64,000 nucleotides of DNA from Bacillus sp. FJAT-42376 (GCF_003816055.1 NZ_CP033906.1:2418001-2482000), one strand, 5' to 3'. Counted from the first letter of the stretch, positions 19,966-28,737 are shown. Numbers and translations are program-made. The notes: a model not told the origin generated them from the letters alone.

Positions 19966-19996
19966 AAAAAAGATGACAGCGCAGCGTCATCTTCTT
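19966..19996 (-). terminator. Terminator of the Spo0E-like gene
   Basis: On the minus strand, GATGACGCTGCGCTGTCATC forms a six-base-pair stem followed by TTTTTT. Confidence 0.75.
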
Positions 19997-19999
19997 CAT

Positions 20000-20182
20000 T
20001 TATTGGCAAGCATACCGCTGAGAATTTCCAGGCAGGATAATCTGCTGATATTCATAAAGCATTTTATCGAGTTCCTGGCTGGATTGGATGGTTACGGCAG
20101 AGGTCATTCCGTTTTTGTACACAATTTCGTTTAATTCCTGGCGTTTCCTCTCAATTTCTTTAAGCAGATCCTTCTTAGTCAC
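20000..20182 (-). CDS. ynzD: Spo0E-family aspartyl-phosphate phosphatase (YnzD-like)
   Basis: Spo0E-type phosphatases remove phosphate from Spo0A~P and so delay sporulation. The 60-residue protein is a helical hairpin with the family signature SQELDKMLYEYQ near residues 34-45. The first helix is LLKEIERKRQELNEIV. In B. subtilis ynzD lies at this position between yneF and ccdA, and it is the basis for the symbol. The gene is single and opposite to its neighbours. Confidence 0.85.
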   Translation of the reverse strand: MTKKDLLKEIERKRQELNEIVYKNGMTSAVTIQSSQELDKMLYEYQQIILPGNSQRYACQ

Positions 20183-20406
20183 TGAGATGTATCCTTTCTA
20201 TGTAAGCTGCTGTCTATAAAGGAGAGCATAAGTAGTCCTATTGAATTTGTCTTTCCTGATTATAAGGCTTTTTTAGGTATCCTAAAATAGCATCCAATTA
20301 AGTGTAAAAAAATTGACATAAGAATGACATAAAATGAAATATTCGTTCTTATTTTTGACTGATATGATACATTTATAATAGAACATAAGAAGAGAGAAGG
20401 ATGAGG

Positions 20407-21111
20407 ATGGCAGATATCAATGCAATGCTTTCGTTCGGAGCGGGATTTCTTTCATTTGTATCTCCTTGCTGTCTTCCGGTATATCCGGCCTTTTTATCAT
20501 ACATAACCGGAATGTCGGTTCAGGATTTGAAATCGGAACAAGCGATGTATCAGAAGCAGAGTTTGCTGCATACATTCTTCTTCCTGCTGGGATTTTCCAT
20601 CATTTTTATAGCGCTTGGTTTTGGCACATCTCTGATTGGGAACTTTTTTATTTCCTATCAGGATCTGATCAGGCAAATAGGCGCCATTCTCATCGTTTTT
20701 GTTGGATTCGTTACAATGGGAATTCTGCAGCCTGAATTTCTGATGAAAGAACGGAAAGTTCAGTTTAAGCAGCGCCCGGCCGGCTACGCAGGATCGATCT
20801 TGATCGGTCTTGGTTTCGCAGCTGGATGGTCCCCGTGTATCGGACCGATTTTGACTGCTGTTATGGGACTGGCTGGCAGCCATCCCGATTCAGGAATGCT
20901 CTATATGATCAGCTATGTGCTCGGTTTTTCTGTTCCCTTTTTTGTCCTGGCCTTTTTTATCGGAAAAATACAGCGGATTACACGCTATACCCGAAGTTTT
21001 ATGAAAACTGGTGGAGTCATCATGGTGGGGATGGGCATGCTGCTGTTTTTTGACGGTTTGACCGTTATTATCCGTTATTTTACTGAATTGACAGGATTTT
21101 CGGGATTTTAG
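20407..21111 (+). CDS. ccdA: Cytochrome c biogenesis protein CcdA
   Basis: CcdA carries reducing equivalents across the membrane to extracytoplasmic thiol-disulfide proteins such as ResA and StoA, for cytochrome c maturation and spore cortex synthesis. The 234-residue protein has six membrane segments and two redox Cys motifs, SPCCLPVYP near residue 20 and GWSPCIGPI near residue 137. ATG 20407 is preferred over 20401 because GGATGAGG lies upstream and it gives the family start MADINAMLSFGAGFLS. It clusters with yneI and ccdC. Confidence 0.95.
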   Translation: MADINAMLSFGAGFLSFVSPCCLPVYPAFLSYITGMSVQDLKSEQAMYQKQSLLHTFFFLLGFSIIFIALGFGTSLIGNFFISYQDLIRQIGAILIVFVGFVTMGILQPEFLMKERKVQFKQRPAGYAGSILIGLGFAAGWSPCIGPILTAVMGLAGSHPDSGMLYMISYVLGFSVPFFVLAFFIGKIQRITRYTRSFMKTGGVIMVGMGMLLFFDGLTVIIRYFTELTGFSGF

Positions 21112-21212
21112 ACCTATTAAAGAATAAAAAATGAGACATTTTTACTACTTTTCCCTGTTCTTTCTGTTATAATAAGGATAGATAAAGGCGAAGCACTATA
21201 GGGAGGGGTAAC

Positions 21213-21572
21213 ATGGCGAGGATTTTAATCGTTGATGATGCCAAATTTATGAGGGTCACATTGTCCAATATATTAGAAGGTGCCAACCATACGATTGCAG
21301 GAGAAGCCGAAAACGGAATAGAAGCCGTTCGATTGTATAAAGAACTGCTTCCTGATCTTGTAACTCTGGATATTACAATGCCGGAAAAAAATGGCATTGA
21401 AGCTTTAAAAGAAATTTTGGAAGAGTTTCCTGCAGCAAAAATTATGATGTGTTCTGCGATGGGCCAGCAAAAAATGGTGGTGGAAGCCATTGAAGCCGGG
21501 GCGAAAGACTTTATTGTCAAACCATTTGACTCTAGCAGAGTACTTGAAGCTGCTGAGCGCGTACTCGGATAA
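21213..21572 (+). CDS. yneI: YneI, CheY-like single-domain response regulator
   Basis: A 119-residue receiver domain without an output domain. The acidic pocket is Asp8-Asp9 (LIVDDAKFMR), the phospho-acceptor is Asp53 (LVTLDITMPEKNG), and the conserved Lys is in DFIVKPFD near residue 104. It is almost CheY-sized, but its position between ccdA and ccdC matches B. subtilis yneI. Its partner kinase is unknown. The ribosome site is GGGAGGGG. A hairpin follows. Confidence 0.93.
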   Translation: MARILIVDDAKFMRVTLSNILEGANHTIAGEAENGIEAVRLYKELLPDLVTLDITMPEKNGIEALKEILEEFPAAKIMMCSAMGQQKMVVEAIEAGAKDFIVKPFDSSRVLEAAERVLG

Positions 21573-21581
21573 CATAGACAC

Positions 21582-21614
21582 GAACCATTTAGATTGTATC
21601 TGAATGGTTTTTTC
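21582..21614 (+). terminator. Terminator after yneI
   Basis: AACCATTTAGAT/ATCTGAATGGTT hairpin with one G-T pair and six T. Confidence 0.8.
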
Positions 21615-21712
21615 ATATGTGAAAAAGTCATGATTTTGCACAGCCTGTCATATGTTAACTTTATCAAATATGGTTTATAATAGAGGAATCAAGATAAGAG
21701 GGATGATGAATC

Positions 21713-22198
21713 ATGGATTTAATAGTCATTTCTACCATAGTAGCTGTTGTGATGGGGACGATCGTTTTAGTTGTGAGAATGAGAGCCTCCAAAAAACCTG
21801 CTTCTGCAAAGAAAATTATCCTGCCGCCCATTTTTATGAGTACAGGTGCTCTCATGTTTGTTTTTCCTTTTTTCCATGTAACCGTAGCTGAATTTTGGGA
21901 AGCCATTCTTGCCGGCATGTTTTTTTCCATCTTTCTCATTAAAACAAGCAAATTTGAGATTCGTGACAATGAAATCTATTTGAAACGGTCCAAGGCGTTC
22001 GCTTTTATTTTAATTGCCCTGCTTGCGCTTCGTGTCGGCCTTAAATCTTTTTTAAGTCTATCCATCGACGTAGGTGCTCTGAGCGGCATGTTCTGGCTTC
22101 TTGCTTTCGGAATGATTGTTCCATGGAGAATTGCCATGTACGTCTCATATAAAAAGATTCAAAACCAGATCAATCCTCCGAATACACAGGCCACATAA
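21713..22198 (+). CDS. ccdC: CcdC family membrane protein (YneJ)
   Basis: A 161-residue polytopic protein with four to five membrane helices; its first helix begins right at the N-terminus. It matches CcdC (YneJ), encoded with ccdA and yneI in Bacillus; B. subtilis ccdC is dispensable for cytochrome c synthesis, so the role is unclear. ATG 21713 follows a GAGGGATGATG site. The gene converges on yneK, with a shared terminator. Confidence 0.9.
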   Translation: MDLIVISTIVAVVMGTIVLVVRMRASKKPASAKKIILPPIFMSTGALMFVFPFFHVTVAEFWEAILAGMFFSIFLIKTSKFEIRDNEIYLKRSKAFAFILIALLALRVGLKSFLSLSIDVGALSGMFWLLAFGMIVPWRIAMYVSYKKIQNQINPPNTQAT

Positions 22199-22234
22199 AA
22201 AGCTGCACCCTTTGATTAAGGTGCAGCTTTTTCC
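22196..22234. terminator. Bidirectional terminator between ccdC and yneK
   Basis: AAAAAGCTGCACC/GGTGCAGCTTTTT hairpin. Confidence 0.9.
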
Positions 22235-22236
22235 TT

Positions 22237-22662
22237 TTAAAACATCGCTTTATACATGTTGTAATCAATCTGCTTTTCTTTCAGGCGCTTAATCAAAAAT
22301 TTATGATCTCTCTTCGGAGTGGCGAGAATATATCCTCTTATGACGTGATCCTGAGTGATGGATGATGCTTGTTCATCCAGAGCAAGTTCCCCGATTTTTC
22401 CTGCGATTTTTTCCCTTGCCACATCCCTGAAAAGCTCAGGAACGGGAGAAATCAGTTCTTCAAGAAGATCCTTTTGCTGCTGATTCCAAAGATGCCTGGA
22501 TTTCTGTAAATAGTGATCCTGCCAGTCTAATATTGATTTTCCATCCTCTTTAGGCAGACGCTTTAAAAACTTTCTGAACATAAAGTAACCGCCGATTGAA
22601 AGCATGGAAATAAGGAAAAAAACCCAAAATACAATAAACCATTGAAACCAGCCGTCAAGCAT
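22237..22662 (-). CDS. yneK: YneK, DUF2621 family protein
   Basis: About 141 residues: an N-terminal membrane helix (WFIVFWVFFLISMLSIGGYF) followed by a soluble helical domain. The domain has FRKFLKRLPKEDGKS and the DUF2621 end LKEKQIDYNMYKAMF. The start is uncertain: ATG 22662 has TTGGGGTGA upstream and gives MLDGWFQWF, as in homologues, while ATG 22686 has no good site. The position between ccdC and cotM matches B. subtilis. Function unknown. Confidence 0.87.
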   Translation of the reverse strand: MLDGWFQWFIVFWVFFLISMLSIGGYFMFRKFLKRLPKEDGKSILDWQDHYLQKSRHLWNQQQKDLLEELISPVPELFRDVAREKIAGKIGELALDEQASSITQDHVIRGYILATPKRDHKFLIKRLKEKQIDYNMYKAMF

Positions 22663-22871
22663 TCTTTTCACCCCAACTGTTTCCATTTATTCTTTTATTA
22701 TACATGAAATGACAGGGGGAAAGGGCATGTTTTTTGGATACCTTAGCTATTCTTCCATCTGTTTCCTTTCAGCCTTATGTCTCCTAAACTCATTCGGTTC
22801 TGTTTGATCTCTAAAATAATTTAAAGCAGGATTCATGTATTGTACCTGTGTGAACGAATAGAACGTGTTTT

Positions 22872-23105
22872 TTAATTTGTACGGTTCGCTCTTTGAGTAT
22901 CAACTGCGGAATTCATCATATTCTGTGTGCCCGGCATTCCACTGGACATCATCGCTCCCGGCTGTGTTGTACCGGCTTCTGATCCGCTCCCGCTGCCTTC
23001 CGCAGATTTAGAAGAGGATATGGTCCCCACATTTACAGCATTTCCAAAGTGGACTACTCCTCCACTTACTTCATTGATCACAACACTTTTAATGCATACA
23101 CCCAT
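22872..23105 (-). CDS. Probable GerPA/GerPF-type spore germination protein
   Basis: A 77-residue, Gly/Ser-rich protein. Its N-terminal half (VHFGNAVNVGTISSSKSAEG, then SGSGSEAG) follows the pattern of GerPA/GerPF family coat proteins, which have an F-x-x-GD-like turn, a Pro/Ser-K segment and a GSGS-x-N/G motif. GerP proteins let germinants pass the spore coat. The C-terminal 30 residues are Met/Asn-rich and not family-typical. It is adjacent to cotM, which supports a spore role. Assignment is by pattern only, hence moderate confidence. Confidence 0.6.
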   Translation of the reverse strand: MGVCIKSVVINEVSGGVVHFGNAVNVGTISSSKSAEGSGSGSEAGTTQPGAMMSSGMPGTQNMMNSAVDTQRANRTN

Positions 23106-23170
23106 TTGCCATCTCTCCTTTTTCCCATCATATGTACAGGCTGAAGAAATGGTATAAGCTATTGGCCATA

Positions 23171-23203
23171 AAGGAAAAAGCAGAGAGGGTTATCTCTGCT
23201 TTG
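23171..23203 (-). terminator. Terminator overlapping the cotM 3' end
   Basis: On the minus strand, AAGCAGAGAT / TCTCTGCTT followed by TTTTCC. The stem includes the cotM stop codon. Confidence 0.75.
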
Positions 23204-23585
23204 GCTTAAGGGTTATGCGGTGATTACCGTGTAAATGTTCGAGATCTTCATTCTTGCGTATAAAAACTTCCAGAATTCCATCTGCGTAGGAAGCGGACAT
23301 TTCCCTTTTGGATAAACAAAACGGCAGAAAGACCAAAGCCTCTTTTTCCATTTTTTTGCGGCAATAGGTCTGGATTGTCAGACACTGATCCCCTTTAATG
23401 ACTTTAATGCATGCCGGAAATAGATCTGACAAATCTGCCTCGATAATGTACTGGCTGCTTGTTTCATATACATCAGTGCGGAACGAATGGGAACTTCCGC
23501 CTGCAAAAGGATCATCTAAAAACTGAGCGAGCCACTGATCAAGCCCTTCAAAATCGGAAGAGCCCGACTGCTTAGGATCATTCAT
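23190..23585 (-). CDS. cotM: Spore coat protein CotM (Hsp20-like)
   Basis: CotM is an outer-coat protein of the alpha-crystallin/Hsp20 fold. The 131-residue protein shows the crystallin core: FRTDVYETSSQYIIEADLSD (first strands) and a final edge YADGILEVFIRKNED. The usual G-x-L motif is present as DGILEVF. It sits next to sspP as in B. subtilis. ATG 23585 has GGAGGG about ten bases upstream and starts MNDPKQSGSSDFEGL; longer in-frame readings lack a site. Expression is expected in the mother cell (sigma-K), not verified here. Confidence 0.88.
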   Translation of the reverse strand: MNDPKQSGSSDFEGLDQWLAQFLDDPFAGGSSHSFRTDVYETSSQYIIEADLSDLFPACIKVIKGDQCLTIQTYCRKKMEKEALVFLPFCLSKREMSASYADGILEVFIRKNEDLEHLHGNHRITLKPKQR

Positions 23586-23677
23586 TTGAATCAAACCCTC
23601 CAAAAGATACCTTTCCATTATTTTTATTCAGCAGCATAGTAGAAGTGAATGGAAAAGCTCTTAAAGAGGGGAGAAAT

Positions 23678-23824
23678 TTACATATCGTGGCCGCTGTTGT
23701 GCTTTTGGCGGGAATGATTTCTGTTCTTAACTTTCTTTGATCCGCTGAGCGGTTCCGGCTGTCCGGGCTGATCTCCTTTTGGTGCGTTTTTTCGCATGTC
23801 TTTGCCTGTATTTTTGTTTGTCAA
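23678..23824 (-). CDS. sspP: Small acid-soluble spore protein P
   Basis: A 48-residue very hydrophilic protein starting [20 protein letters not shown] and ending [10 protein letters not shown], which is the SspP pattern. TTG 23824 is the start, with AAAGGAGGAGA seven bases upstream; longer in-frame readings would cross the promoter. SspP is made in the forespore. In B. subtilis sspO lies upstream in the same operon; here no sspO is found and a divergent unrelated gene takes that place. Confidence 0.93.
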   Translation of the reverse strand: MTNKNTGKDMRKNAPKGDQPGQPEPLSGSKKVKNRNHSRQKHNSGHDM

Positions 23825-23934
23825 AAGAATCTCCTCCTTTGCAATAGTTTTTACCTTCCTCTCTAGAGTATACGTGAATACAATCGGAGTCTGAGGAAAA
23901 GATATGGTCATCGCATTTAAAGGAGTGAAGGGCA

Positions 23935-24195
23935 ATGCCATACCATAAAAATAAGCAGCAGTCTTTCCAGGCTGCACAGCAGGAATATACAGAAACAAAA
24001 AGCCATTTTGAGAACATGGATCCTTCAGGAGCTGATTACGGTTCACACCTGAAGCATTTACAAGAAGAGATCAATGAAACCCAATCACAAATTCAAAATG
24101 CCTTGGAAAATGCAACGGGTCGCCAGCGGAGCCAGCTGGAGCAATTTCAAAAAGATATAAGCGGAATTGTTGAGAAGATAAATCCGGAACAATAA
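23935..24195 (+). CDS. Hypothetical helical protein (86 aa)
   Basis: I do not recognise this family. The 86-residue protein is strongly helical and Gln/Glu-rich. It contains heptad-like segments ([20 protein letters not shown] and [18 protein letters not shown]) that suggest a coiled coil, a [14 protein letters not shown] start and no membrane segment. The ATG at 23935 follows AAGGAGTGAAGGGC. It is divergent from sspP with 110 bases between, in the slot used by sspO in B. subtilis, so a spore role is a guess from context. A strong terminator follows. Confidence 0.7.
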   Translation: MPYHKNKQQSFQAAQQEYTETKSHFENMDPSGADYGSHLKHLQEEINETQSQIQNALENATGRQRSQLEQFQKDISGIVEKINPEQ

Positions 24196-24218
24196 GGGGC
24201 TGTTTAAAAAGTCTCTTG

Positions 24219-24255
24219 AACAGGGAAACGCATTCTGAGCGTTTCCCTGTTTTCG
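24219..24255 (+). terminator. Terminator after the 86-aa gene
   Basis: Perfect 13-base-pair stem AACAGGGAAACGC/GCGTTTCCCTGTT and T-rich end. A near copy of this hairpin occurs at 28768-28805. Confidence 0.88.
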
Positions 24256-24280
24256 TTTGAAGTTTAAGTCATGCTGATAC

Positions 24281-24345
24281 TGCTGCGGGGCAGGTCAGAT
24301 CCCGCAGGCGGTTAAGCGAGAGAAGGCTCGCCTCCCGCCCCTGGA
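24281..24345 (+). repeat. Copy of the dispersed GC-rich repeat
   Basis: TGCTGCGGGGCAGGTCAGAT followed by CCCGCAGGCG matches 12540-12569, then diverges into GGCTCGCCTCCCGCCCC, the type of tail expected for the element. Confidence 0.65.
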
Positions 24346-24587
24346 TTAACTGGAAATCAGCCTAAATAAATCTTAAATACTTTGCACATAAGACATCTAA
24401 GAATCGTTCTGGACACCCTCTTTGCGGAACGTTTAAATTAAGGCCCGTGGATATCAATTAGAAAATGGGCATCCGTTAATCCATTCCTCCAATTTTGTCT
24501 CATATCTCCCTAATAGAGAAGGATCATTCCATCGGAAATAACCGAAAAGATTTTTTTATATTAAAAAAATAAAGAATAATGACATCT

Positions 24588-24640
24588 ATAAGAAAACCTT
24601 ATAATCTTCAATAACATCATTGATATTTACTTATGTATAA
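24588..24640 (+). promoter_or_regulatory. CcpC-type operator upstream of acnA
   Basis: ATAA-GAAAACC-TTAT at 24588-24602 matches the CcpC dyad ATAA-N7-TTAT exactly, and an ATAA half-site follows at 24637-24640. In B. subtilis citB the dyad lies near -66 and the half-site near -27, with citrate-responsive CcpC binding both. The spacing here is comparable if transcription starts near 24660. Confidence 0.75.
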
Positions 24641-24734
24641 AGTTGTATTAAGATTGAATTGTGAAGTTTGCGGCGGTTCAGCGTAACCGTTTTCGACACG
24701 TTTAGTCGATACCAGCTTTAAGGGGGAGTAACAC

Positions 24735-27461
24735 ATGACGGAACAGCAGCAGTTGAATAATCAAGACGTTTTTCAAGCACGCAAAACCTTTGACTTAAAA
24801 GGAAAAACCTATCATTACTACTCTTTGAAAGCGCTTGAAGACGCAGGGATCGGGCAAGTTACAAAATTGCCATATTCCATTAAAGTTCTTCTTGAATCTG
24901 TCTTAAGACAAGTAGACGGACATGTGATTAAAAAAGAGCATGTTGAAAACCTTGCTAAATGGGGAACAAGCGAACAAAAGGATATTGATGTACCATTTAA
25001 GCCTTCCCGTGTCATTCTTCAGGATTTCACCGGAGTGCCTGCGGTGGTGGATTTGGCTTCTCTGCGCAAAGCGATGGCTGATATGGGCGGAGATCCGGAT
25101 AAGATCAACCCTGAAATTACCGTTGATCTGGTCATTGACCATTCTGTTCAAGTGGATAAAGCAGGAACAGACGATTCTCTTCAATTCAATATGGAGCTTG
25201 AATTCCAGCGGAATGCAGAGCGCTACAAATTCTTGAGCTGGGCTAAAAAAGCATTTGATAATTACCGCGCTGTACCGCCGGCAACAGGTATCGTCCATCA
25301 GGTAAACCTTGAGTATCTGGCAAACGTTGTCCACGCGGCAGAAAAAGATTCGGAAACCGTCGCTTATCCGGATTCCTTAGTTGGTACGGATTCCCATACA
25401 ACGATGATTAACGGAATCGGTGTCCTTGGATGGGGTGTAGGCGGAATTGAGGCAGAAGCAGGGATGCTTGGCCAGCCATCTTATTTCCCAGTGCCTGAAG
25501 TAATTGGTGTCAAATTAACCGGCAAATTGCCTTCAGGAACAACGGCAACGGATTTGGCCCTTAAAGTGACACAAGTTCTTCGCCAAAAAGGTGTGGTAGG
25601 GAAATTCGTAGAATTCTACGGACCGGGTGTACCGGAACTTCCGCTTGCTGACCGTGCGACGATTGCAAATATGGCACCGGAATACGGCGCAACTTGCGGA
25701 TTCTTCCCGGTTGACGGAGAAACGCTTAACTATCTTCGCTTGACAGGCCGCGACGAAGATCAAATTGACTTGGTTGAAACGTATTCCAAAGAAAATGATC
25801 TTTTCTATACACCTGATAAAGCAGATCCGATTTTCACGGATGTAGTGGAAATTGATCTTGGGGGAATTGAAGCGAATCTTTCCGGTCCGAAACGTCCGCA
25901 GGATTTGATTCCTCTATCTGAAATGAAAGACACGTTCCATTCCCAGCTGTCTGCTCCTTTCGGCAACCAGGGCTTCGGACTGGATGCAAAAGACTTGGAT
26001 AAAGAAGTAACAGTCCAGCTTGCAACAGGGGAAGAAACTCTAATGAAAACAGGCGCAATTGCGATTGCCGCTATTACAAGCTGTACAAATACGTCCAATC
26101 CGTATGTATTAATTGGAGCGGGTCTCGTTGCGAAAAAAGCTGTCGAAAAAGGACTGCAGGTGCCGGCGTATGTAAAAACTTCTCTAGCACCGGGATCAAA
26201 GGTTGTTACAGGATACCTGAACAATTCCGGTCTGATGCCTTATCTGGAGCAGCTTGGATTTAACACGGTCGGCTACGGCTGCACAACCTGCATCGGAAAT
26301 TCAGGACCGCTTGCCGAAGAAATTGAAAAAGCAGTCGCTGATTCTGATCTTCTGATTACATCTGTTCTTTCCGGTAACCGTAACTTTGAAGGGCGGATCC
26401 ATCCGCTAGTGAAAGGAAACTATTTGGCGTCACCGCCGCTCGTAGTGGCCTATGCACTCGCAGGTACGGTTAACGTTGACCTGAAAAACGATTCTTTAGG
26501 AAAAGACAAAGATGGAAACGATGTGTTCTTCCAGGATATTTGGCCTTCTTCTGAAGAAATCAAAGAAGTGGTATCAAGAACCGTGACGCCGGAGCTATTC
26601 CGTAAAGAATATGACCGCGTATTTGATGATAATGCACGCTGGAATGAAATCGAAACAACGGATGAATCACAGTATGTATGGGATGAAAATTCAACCTACA
26701 TTCAGGCTCCGACGTTCTTCGAAGGAATGTCTAAAGAACCAGGAACGGTTAAGCCTCTAACTGCACTTAGAGTAGTGGGCAAGTTCGGAGACTCTGTTAC
26801 AACCGACCACATTTCACCTGCAGGTTCCATCGGCAAAGATACTCCGGCTGGACGCTACCTACAGGAAAAAGGCGTTTCTCCAAGAGACTTCAATTCCTAC
26901 GGTTCCCGCCGCGGAAACCATGAAGTGATGATGCGCGGAACGTTTGCGAATATCCGGATCCGCAACCAGATTGCTCCGGGTACAGAAGGCGGCTATACAA
27001 CTTACTGGCCGACAGGCGAAGTCACATCCATTTATGATGCATGTATGAAATACAAGCAGGATGGAACCGGACTGATGGTAATCGGAGGCAAGGATTACGG
27101 AATGGGAAGCTCCCGTGACTGGGCAGCGAAAGGAACAACTCTTCTTGGTATTAAAACAGTCATCGCAGAAAGCTATGAGCGTATCCACAGAAGCAACCTT
27201 GTCCTAATGGGTGTTCTTCCTCTCCAATTTAAAGATGGAGACAGCGCTGAATCTCTTGGATTGTCAGGCAAGGAAGTATTTGAAGTATCCATCGGAGAAT
27301 CAGTAAAACCTCGTGACCATGTAAAAGTTCGCGCGACTGATGAAAACGGCAGCTCCATTGAATTTGAAGCATTGGTTCGTTTTGACAGTGAAGTGGAAAT
27401 CGACTATTACCGTCACGGCGGAATTCTGCCAATGGTCCTTCGGGATAAACTAAAAGCTTAA
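24735..27461 (+). CDS. acnA: Aconitate hydratase (aconitase A)
   Basis: Aconitase interconverts citrate and isocitrate in the TCA cycle; in Bacillus the apo-protein also binds RNA. The 908-residue protein has the three [4Fe-4S] ligands, Cys450 in SCTNTSNP and Cys516/Cys519 in [12 protein letters not shown]. It also has the substrate region [19 protein letters not shown] and the C-terminal swivel domain with [16 protein letters not shown]. The length and order are those of the AcnA/IRP type. It is monocistronic (citB in older Bacillus naming), with a CcpC box upstream and a terminator after. Confidence 0.98.
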   Translation: MTEQQQLNNQDVFQARKTFDLKGKTYHYYSLKALEDAGIGQVTKLPYSIKVLLESVLRQVDGHVIKKEHVENLAKWGTSEQKDIDVPFKPSRVILQDFTGVPAVVDLASLRKAMADMGGDPDKINPEITVDLVIDHSVQVDKAGTDDSLQFNMELEFQRNAERYKFLSWAKKAFDNYRAVPPATGIVHQVNLEYLANVVHAAEKDSETVAYPDSLVGTDSHTTMINGIGVLGWGVGGIEAEAGMLGQPSYFPVPEVIGVKLTGKLPSGTTATDLALKVTQVLRQKGVVGKFVEFYGPGVPELPLADRATIANMAPEYGATCGFFPVDGETLNYLRLTGRDEDQIDLVETYSKENDLFYTPDKADPIFTDVVEIDLGGIEANLSGPKRPQDLIPLSEMKDTFHSQLSAPFGNQGFGLDAKDLDKEVTVQLATGEETLMKTGAIAIAAITSCTNTSNPYVLIGAGLVAKKAVEKGLQVPAYVKTSLAPGSKVVTGYLNNSGLMPYLEQLGFNTVGYGCTTCIGNSGPLAEEIEKAVADSDLLITSVLSGNRNFEGRIHPLVKGNYLASPPLVVAYALAGTVNVDLKNDSLGKDKDGNDVFFQDIWPSSEEIKEVVSRTVTPELFRKEYDRVFDDNARWNEIETTDESQYVWDENSTYIQAPTFFEGMSKEPGTVKPLTALRVVGKFGDSVTTDHISPAGSIGKDTPAGRYLQEKGVSPRDFNSYGSRRGNHEVMMRGTFANIRIRNQIAPGTEGGYTTYWPTGEVTSIYDACMKYKQDGTGLMVIGGKDYGMGSSRDWAAKGTTLLGIKTVIAESYERIHRSNLVLMGVLPLQFKDGDSAESLGLSGKEVFEVSIGESVKPRDHVKVRATDENGSSIEFEALVRFDSEVEIDYYRHGGILPMVLRDKLKA

Positions 27462-27464
27462 TCT

Positions 27465-27495
27465 TAAAAAAGGCAGCCCATGGCTGTCTTTTTTG
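27465..27495 (+). terminator. Terminator of acnA
   Basis: AAAAAAGGCAGCC-CAT-GGCTGTCTTTTTT hairpin four bases after the stop. Confidence 0.88.
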
Positions 27496-27583
27496 CTGTT
27501 CATCTTGTCCTTTTTCTGGTTTTTAAAGTAAAATGTACGCATACATATTAATGAGAAACCGGATAAAGAGGAGAATAGCCATT

Positions 27584-28090
27584 ATGAAACGGAATGCAGC
27601 GCTAATCATCCTGGCAGCATTGGCTGCGGTCATGATCTGGCAAATTTTATGGCCGAAAGTGCCGCCAGTGGGGATTGAAGAAGGAAAAACAGCACCTGAT
27701 TTCACCCTGCCTTTGATTGATGGCGGAACGGCAAAGCTGTCAGATTTGAAAGGGAAAAAGGTAATTATAAATTTCTGGGCGACATGGTGTCCGCCATGCA
27801 AAAAAGAAATTCCGGATTTGAAGACAGTGGCAGCGGCCAATCAAAAAGATTTGGTGATTCTGGCTGTTAACTATACCGTCTCTGAAGCAAACGAACGGAC
27901 TGTGAAAAAATTTGTTCAAGACCAAAACATGAAATTTCCCGTTCTGATGGATCCGGAAGCAGACGTCTTGAGCCAATATAAAGTGTTCAGCTACCCAACC
28001 ACTTTTTTTCTGGACGAAAAGGGCGTTATTCAAAAAGTGAAAAGAAGCATGGTAAGCCGGGCCGAACTTGAAAAATTTGCAGATTCTTGA
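27584..28090 (+). CDS. yneN: YneN, membrane-anchored thioredoxin-like protein
   Basis: A 168-residue TlpA/ResA-type thiol-disulfide oxidoreductase. An N-terminal membrane helix (about residues 4-22) anchors it outside the cell. The redoxin domain starts APDFTLPLIDGG and has the active site Cys69-Pro-Pro-Cys72 (WATWCPPCKKE) and cis-Pro YPTTFFLDEKG. ATG 27584 follows GAGGAG; upstream in-frame codons lack a site. CcdA is a plausible electron donor. Same place as B. subtilis yneN. Confidence 0.92.
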   Translation: MKRNAALIILAALAAVMIWQILWPKVPPVGIEEGKTAPDFTLPLIDGGTAKLSDLKGKKVIINFWATWCPPCKKEIPDLKTVAAANQKDLVILAVNYTVSEANERTVKKFVQDQNMKFPVLMDPEADVLSQYKVFSYPTTFFLDEKGVIQKVKRSMVSRAELEKFADS

Positions 28091-28154
28091 CCCTTTAGTA
28101 TGAGCTCCGTATTTATTGGCTATACTGTCGCTAATACATATGGAGGTGTGGCTT

Positions 28155-28280
28155 TTGAGGAAAATCAAAAAGCTGTCATTCGAAGAACTGGTGATGGAAA
28201 ACAAAAAAGAATTGCTAAAAGACACCGCTTTTCTGGATAAAATTGAAGATAAGATTGAACAGCGCTTTACAGAAAAATAA
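28155..28280 (+). CDS. FbpB-family small basic protein (41 aa)
   Basis: This short gene is easy to miss. It reads MRKIKKLSFEELVMENKKEL and continues LLKDTAFLDKIEDKIEQRF to TEK, the pattern of the Fur-regulated basic protein FbpB family (basic start, SFEELVxENKxELLxD). In B. subtilis FbpB family members help the small RNA FsrA repress iron-using proteins; aconitase is one such target, and the aconitase gene lies just upstream here. TTG 28155 has GGAGGTG six bases before it. No clear Fur box was found, so iron control is unproven. Confidence 0.8.
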   Translation: MRKIKKLSFEELVMENKKELLKDTAFLDKIEDKIEQRFTEK

Positions 28281-28288
28281 ATTCATGA

Positions 28289-28337
28289 AAATGCCTTCTG
28301 CCGGAAAAGATAAGTCCGGAAGGAGGCTTTTTTATGA
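28289..28337 (+). terminator. Terminator hairpin overlapping the sspN ribosome site
   Basis: GCCTTCTGCCGGA pairs imperfectly with TCCGGAAGGAGGC, followed by TTTTTT. The AAGGAGG in the 3' arm is also the ribosome site of sspN. Confidence 0.7.
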
Positions 28338-28477
28338 CCAATTCCAATGATAAACAAAGTCATTTCACCCCGAACCATATTGGCACGAAATCCAGAGGAT
28401 TCGGCGGAAACAAGGGCAAAAAGATGCAGGATAAATCCCATCAGCATGCCCAGGTAATTCAAACCAAAGGTGAATAA
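28334..28477 (+). CDS. sspN: Small acid-soluble spore protein N
   Basis: A 47-residue protein: MTNSNDKQSHFTPNHIGTKS, then RGFGGNKGKKMQDKS and the end QVIQTKGE. NHIGTK, NKGKKMxDKS and the QVIQTKGE C-terminus are SspN signatures. ATG 28334 is eight bases after AAGGAGG. It is co-transcribed with tlp, 20 bases downstream, as in B. subtilis, where the pair is made in the forespore. The ribosome site lies in the arm of the preceding hairpin. Confidence 0.93.
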   Translation: MTNSNDKQSHFTPNHIGTKSRGFGGNKGKKMQDKSHQHAQVIQTKGE

Positions 28478-28497
28478 CAATACGGAGGGTGAAAACA

Positions 28498-28734
28498 ATG
28501 GGATACAAATCCAATCCGGATGACCGTTCAGATAATGTAGAAAAGCTGCAGGATATGGTACAGAACACCATTGAAAATATCGAGAAAGCACATGATTCCC
28601 TGGCGATGGCAAATGAAAAAGACCGCCGCGATATCGAAGAAAAGAACAGGCGCAGAGAAGATTCGATTGCCGCGATGAGAGCGGAAATTCAGGACGAAGC
28701 GCATGCTCGCGAAAATGGGTATGAAACAAACTGA
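28498..28734 (+). CDS. tlp: Small acid-soluble spore protein Tlp
   Basis: A 78-residue highly charged helical protein (MGYKSNPDDRSDNVEKLQDM... ending HARENGYETN) of the Tlp SASP family, named 'thioredoxin-like' but without an active-site CxxC. NPDDRSDNVEKLQ is the family signature. ATG 28498 is eight bases from GGAGGG; GTG 28489 overlaps the site and is rejected. It forms an operon with sspN. Confidence 0.93.
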   Translation: MGYKSNPDDRSDNVEKLQDMVQNTIENIEKAHDSLAMANEKDRRDIEEKNRRREDSIAAMRAEIQDEAHARENGYETN

Positions 28735-28737
28735 ATG

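Larger units (their letters stand above)
24196..24734. other. Region upstream of aconitase
   Basis: No gene. In order it holds a terminator (24219-24255), a copy of the dispersed repeat (24281-24345), AT-rich DNA, the CcpC site (24588-24602) and the acnA leader with a GGGGGAG ribosome site. Confidence 0.7.

Noticed and set aside
23727..24046. Longer minus-strand frames extending sspP upstream
   Set aside because: They would run through the divergent promoter region; the TTG with AAAGGAGGAGA gives exactly the 48-aa SspP.
28289..28337. Possible riboswitch before sspN
   Set aside because: A simple hairpin with a T-run, no aptamer-like conserved core; a terminator with an overlapping ribosome site explains it.
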